Shown: positions 63,367 to 64,000 of the stretch, piece by piece | Layout: each line of letters opens with the position of its first letter | Position numbering within the stretch: the first letter of the stretch is position 1 | Assembly (NCBI GenBank): GCA_025642065.1 | Contig: JAODUP010000667.1 | Location: 62,001-126,000, forward strand | Origin: Paralvinella palmiformis | Lineage: Eukaryota; Annelida; Polychaeta; Terebellida; Alvinellidae | Direction of reading: 5' to 3' | DNA length: 64,000 nucleotides | Made by a program: the position numbers and the translations under genes | The notes under the pieces: generated by a model | Databases searched by the model: none | The model's input: only the letters and a program-made list of their open reading frames with translations | What the model was told of the DNA's origin: nothing

Positions 63367-64000
63367 GTAAGTATTATTGTATCTACCTTTCTTTTATAAA
63401 AATATTTAGTTCTTAAACACTAAAAACAAATATTTCATTATTAACAATATTATCATCAAGAGCGGACACACATTTGAATATGTTTTTCATTTAAACAGAA
63501 GAAAAAAAACAGTTAACCCTTAATGAACTTAAAAATTGTTAACTTAATTGTTAACTGGACCTTTACAGTTGGGAAATATGTATCATTATTGTGATTTCAG
63601 TTCAGGGAATAAAAAGTGGACGAAATAAATAAATAAAGTGATCTGAAACATCAAATAAAAATCCTATGGAAACAGTAGTGTAAATAAACGGGGTTAATCA
63701 ATGATCAGACTTGGTTGTTTTGGAGACAATATTGTTGCTCATCTACAATGCTATGTGTCCATTAGAATATATGACGCTGTGAGCTGGACGAATGTTCATT
63801 GATACAAGACTGTCACTTGACTGTTGTCTGACGAACTAATTTTTAATCTTCGTCCTATGTATAAACCTAATTTATTTATCAAACTTAATTCACAATTAAC
63901 AACCAGAAATGTAGCACGGTAGCAAGAAAGTTTCGTAAATGGTATAATACACATGACATAATATTATTCCGATGAAGTTAGATCAATAACATTTGACAGA

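Overview
This is a metazoan nuclear genomic window. It has small exons with GT-AG introns of about 0.1 to 5.6 kb, AT-rich introns, very many (TA)n microsatellites and many decayed transposons. The gene content and repeat types fit a lophotrochozoan, most likely a mollusc (inference; no marker fixes the species). By splicing conserved exons by eye I could build four complete genes, one nearly complete gene and the first exon of a sixth. Most other open reading frames are shadows or transposon debris.

Layout. 176-2105 (+): CCDC152-like coiled-coil protein, 8 exons. 2532-19225 (-): SCFD2, a Sec1/Munc18-family protein, 15 exons, convergent with CCDC152; its long introns hold a pogo-like MITE, SINEs, a Tc1 remnant, a LINE tail and a foldback MITE. 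19226-25900: intergenic transposon cluster with a hAT element that keeps an intact 8-bp target duplication, and a decayed minus-strand element of an unnamed family (EEGNTR..HA / PDMDVL motifs). 25908-34767 (+): PTER (phosphotriesterase-related, N-acetyltaurine hydrolase family), 8 exons, with all metal ligands. 34768-44135: transposon-rich stretch with a locally GC-rich PIF/Harbinger remnant. 44136-52494 (+): SELENBP1 (methanethiol oxidase family), 11 coding exons, with a hAT remnant in intron 6 that itself carries a nested TTAA-flanked element. 53810-58015 (-): a secreted-then-membrane-anchored fibronectin III protein with a tyrosine-rich tail, which I do not recognise as a named gene. 58016-63071: repeats and no clear gene. 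63072 to at least 63366 (+): first coding exon of a TINAG-like somatomedin-B protein running off the right edge.

The genes do not form a pathway or operon. PTER and SELENBP1 both act on sulphur-containing small molecules, but their proximity is probably chance. The most distinctive observations are the unnamed TE-borne family at 21.8-23.7 kb, the phosphotyrosine-docking-like tail of the FN3 receptor, nested transposons in SELENBP1 intron 6, four copies of one tRNA-derived SINE and at least five of another, and (TA)n arrays lying against 3' splice sites.
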